Source: Mycoplasma testudinis ATCC 43263
GTDB taxonomy: Bacteria > Bacillota_I > Bacilli_A > Mycoplasmatales > Mycoplasmoidaceae
Length of the DNA: 54,616 nt
Assembly: GCF_000687795.1 (NCBI RefSeq)
Contig: NZ_JHXT01000009.1
Location: forward strand, 1 to 54,616
Direction: 5' to 3'
Made by a program: the position numbers and the translations under genes. Each line of letters opens with the position of its first letter. Position 1 is the first letter of the stretch. The notes beneath the pieces are model-generated. The model made no database searches and was not told the DNA's origin. It worked only from the letters and a program-made list of their open reading frames with translations. Shown here piece by piece: positions 53,856 to 54,616 of this stretch.

Positions 53856-54616
53856 AATAATCTTAACATGTCCACACGAAGTCAGATTTCAATTCTTCTT
53901 AAGGCCAAAATATCTGCACGACAAATTGCGAAAAAAAATCAACGTTGCTGCTTCTACAATAACACGAGAAATAAACCGTTGTGGTGGTAAAGAAAATTAC
54001 GACCATGATTTAGCCCAGCAAACATCCGAAGAACTTTTGAAAAAACGTGGCAGGAAAACCAAATTGACGGAAGACATAAAAGCTGAAATTGAAAAGCACA
54101 TCAAGTTAAAATGGTCTCCAGAAATTATTATTGGCAGAAATTATCAAGGAAAATTATCATTTAAGACTATTTACAACTGAATCTACAACGGATTGATCGA
54201 TGTAACGACTAAAGATTTGATTTGTAAGAGGAAACGTAAAAAAGGCGAAGAAAGGCGCGGAAAAACAAACATAGGGATAAGTATTCATCTAAGGCCTAAA
54301 ATCATCGATAATCGCGGTAGAAATGGCGATTTAGAAGGGGATACGGTCGTTGCGCCCCGCAAGGCTTACCAAAAATTGTGTTGCAACCTTCATCTGTCGC
54401 CGGTCACGTAAATATTTTTTAATCCCGATTATAGACCGAACAGCTGCATCAATGAATGGCACAATCAAGGAATTAATTAGTGACCATCCACTTGGAACGT
54501 TTAAATCATTGACAGTAGACAATGGGAAAGAATTTACAAACCTTGAAATTATTCGTGAAGAACACAAACTACCAATTTATTCTGCTGATGCATACGCTTC
54601 TTACCAGCGTGGATCA
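53847..54616 (+). pseudogene. IS30-family transposase, frameshifted twice and cut by window edge
   Basis: Starting at ATG 53847, the frame encodes STRSQISILLKAKISARQIAKK, the IS30 N-terminal helix-turn-helix, then changes frame at an eight-A run near 53933; the next frame continues INVAASTITREINR and later GDLEGDTVVAPRKA with the first catalytic Asp. A second change near 54372 leads to CRRSRKYFLIPIIDRTAASM, then LTVDNGKEF with the second Asp, and the reading continues off the right edge. Each break is fixed by skipping one base. So the copy is inactive unless both errors are sequencing artefacts. One TGA Trp supports expression in this host's code. Confidence 0.8.

Noticed and set aside
53933-53941. 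Programmed frameshift in the IS30-type transposase
   Set aside because: The shift needed is +1, not the -1 expected on an A run, there is a second break downstream, and IS30 transposases are normally a single frame.

Overview
The window comes from an AT-rich wall-less bacterium (Mollicutes) that reads TGA as tryptophan. Most genes contain in-frame TGA codons at positions where the family has Trp or an aromatic residue (FtsH, SerS, GyrB, DnaA, YidC, GltX, Fba), and under the standard code they would fall apart into fragments. The gene order (dnaN, dnaJ-like, gyrB, gyrA, serS, tmk, holB, mnmE, tatD on one side; parA, dnaA, ABC genes, rpmH, rnpA, yidC, ksgA, gltX, HD protein on the other; also rpoE-fba-ychF and ATP-grasp/ATP-grasp/folD) matches my memory of the Mycoplasma genitalium/pneumoniae group. 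Having ispE and ispF (MEP isoprenoid pathway) suggests a relative with a somewhat richer metabolism; I do not name a species.

The chromosomal origin lies near the middle. Left of about 25.85 kb almost all housekeeping genes are on the minus strand; from about 25.95 kb rightward they run on the plus strand to 42.35 kb, as expected if replication starts between dnaN and parA. That stretch holds two DnaA-box-like sites and a long, helically phased array: 37 six-base units exactly 11 bp apart, plus a smaller block of four. The array abuts the promoter of a parA gene, which is followed within 3 nt by a gene for a small protein with a C-terminal ribbon-helix-helix (RHH) domain and then, 3 nt further, by dnaA. 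This looks like a plasmid-type partition module (ParA, RHH centromere-binding protein, iteron centromere) fused to the dnaA operon, and it is the most interesting object in the window.

Layout: 0-0.7 kb, 5' end of an IS256-type transposase and a nuclease-like remnant; 0.7-3.8 kb, a surface lipoprotein and an AAA ATPase with a C-terminal DUF4143-like domain, preceded by three palindromic repeats; 3.9-10.1 kb, ogt, a membrane protein, a degenerate DhaL-like protein, ftsH, hpt, ispF, ptsH; 10.3-25.8 kb, a DUF2130 protein, then tatD to dnaN; 25.9-29.8 kb, origin/partition/dnaA; 29.9-37.9 kb, an ABC exporter (permease broken by an amber codon), rpmH-rnpA-yidC-ksgA-ispE-gltX-HD protein; 38-45.4 kb, rpoE-fba-ychF, DUF2188 protein, tdk, phosphatase, ATP-grasp pair, folD, one orphan; 45.5-53.3 kb, a glucan-use cluster (oligo-1,6-glucosidase type GH13, GH65 phosphorylase, neopullulanase-type GH13, beta-phosphoglucomutase) with a second AAA/DUF4143 ATPase inserted before the mutase; 53.8 kb to the end, a frameshifted IS30-type element.

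The glucan genes form a coherent route: GH13 enzymes trim oligosaccharides, the GH65 enzyme phosphorolyses a disaccharide to glucose and beta-glucose-1-phosphate, and beta-phosphoglucomutase feeds glucose-6-phosphate to glycolysis. HPr (ptsH) and Fba in the window belong to the same central sugar metabolism.
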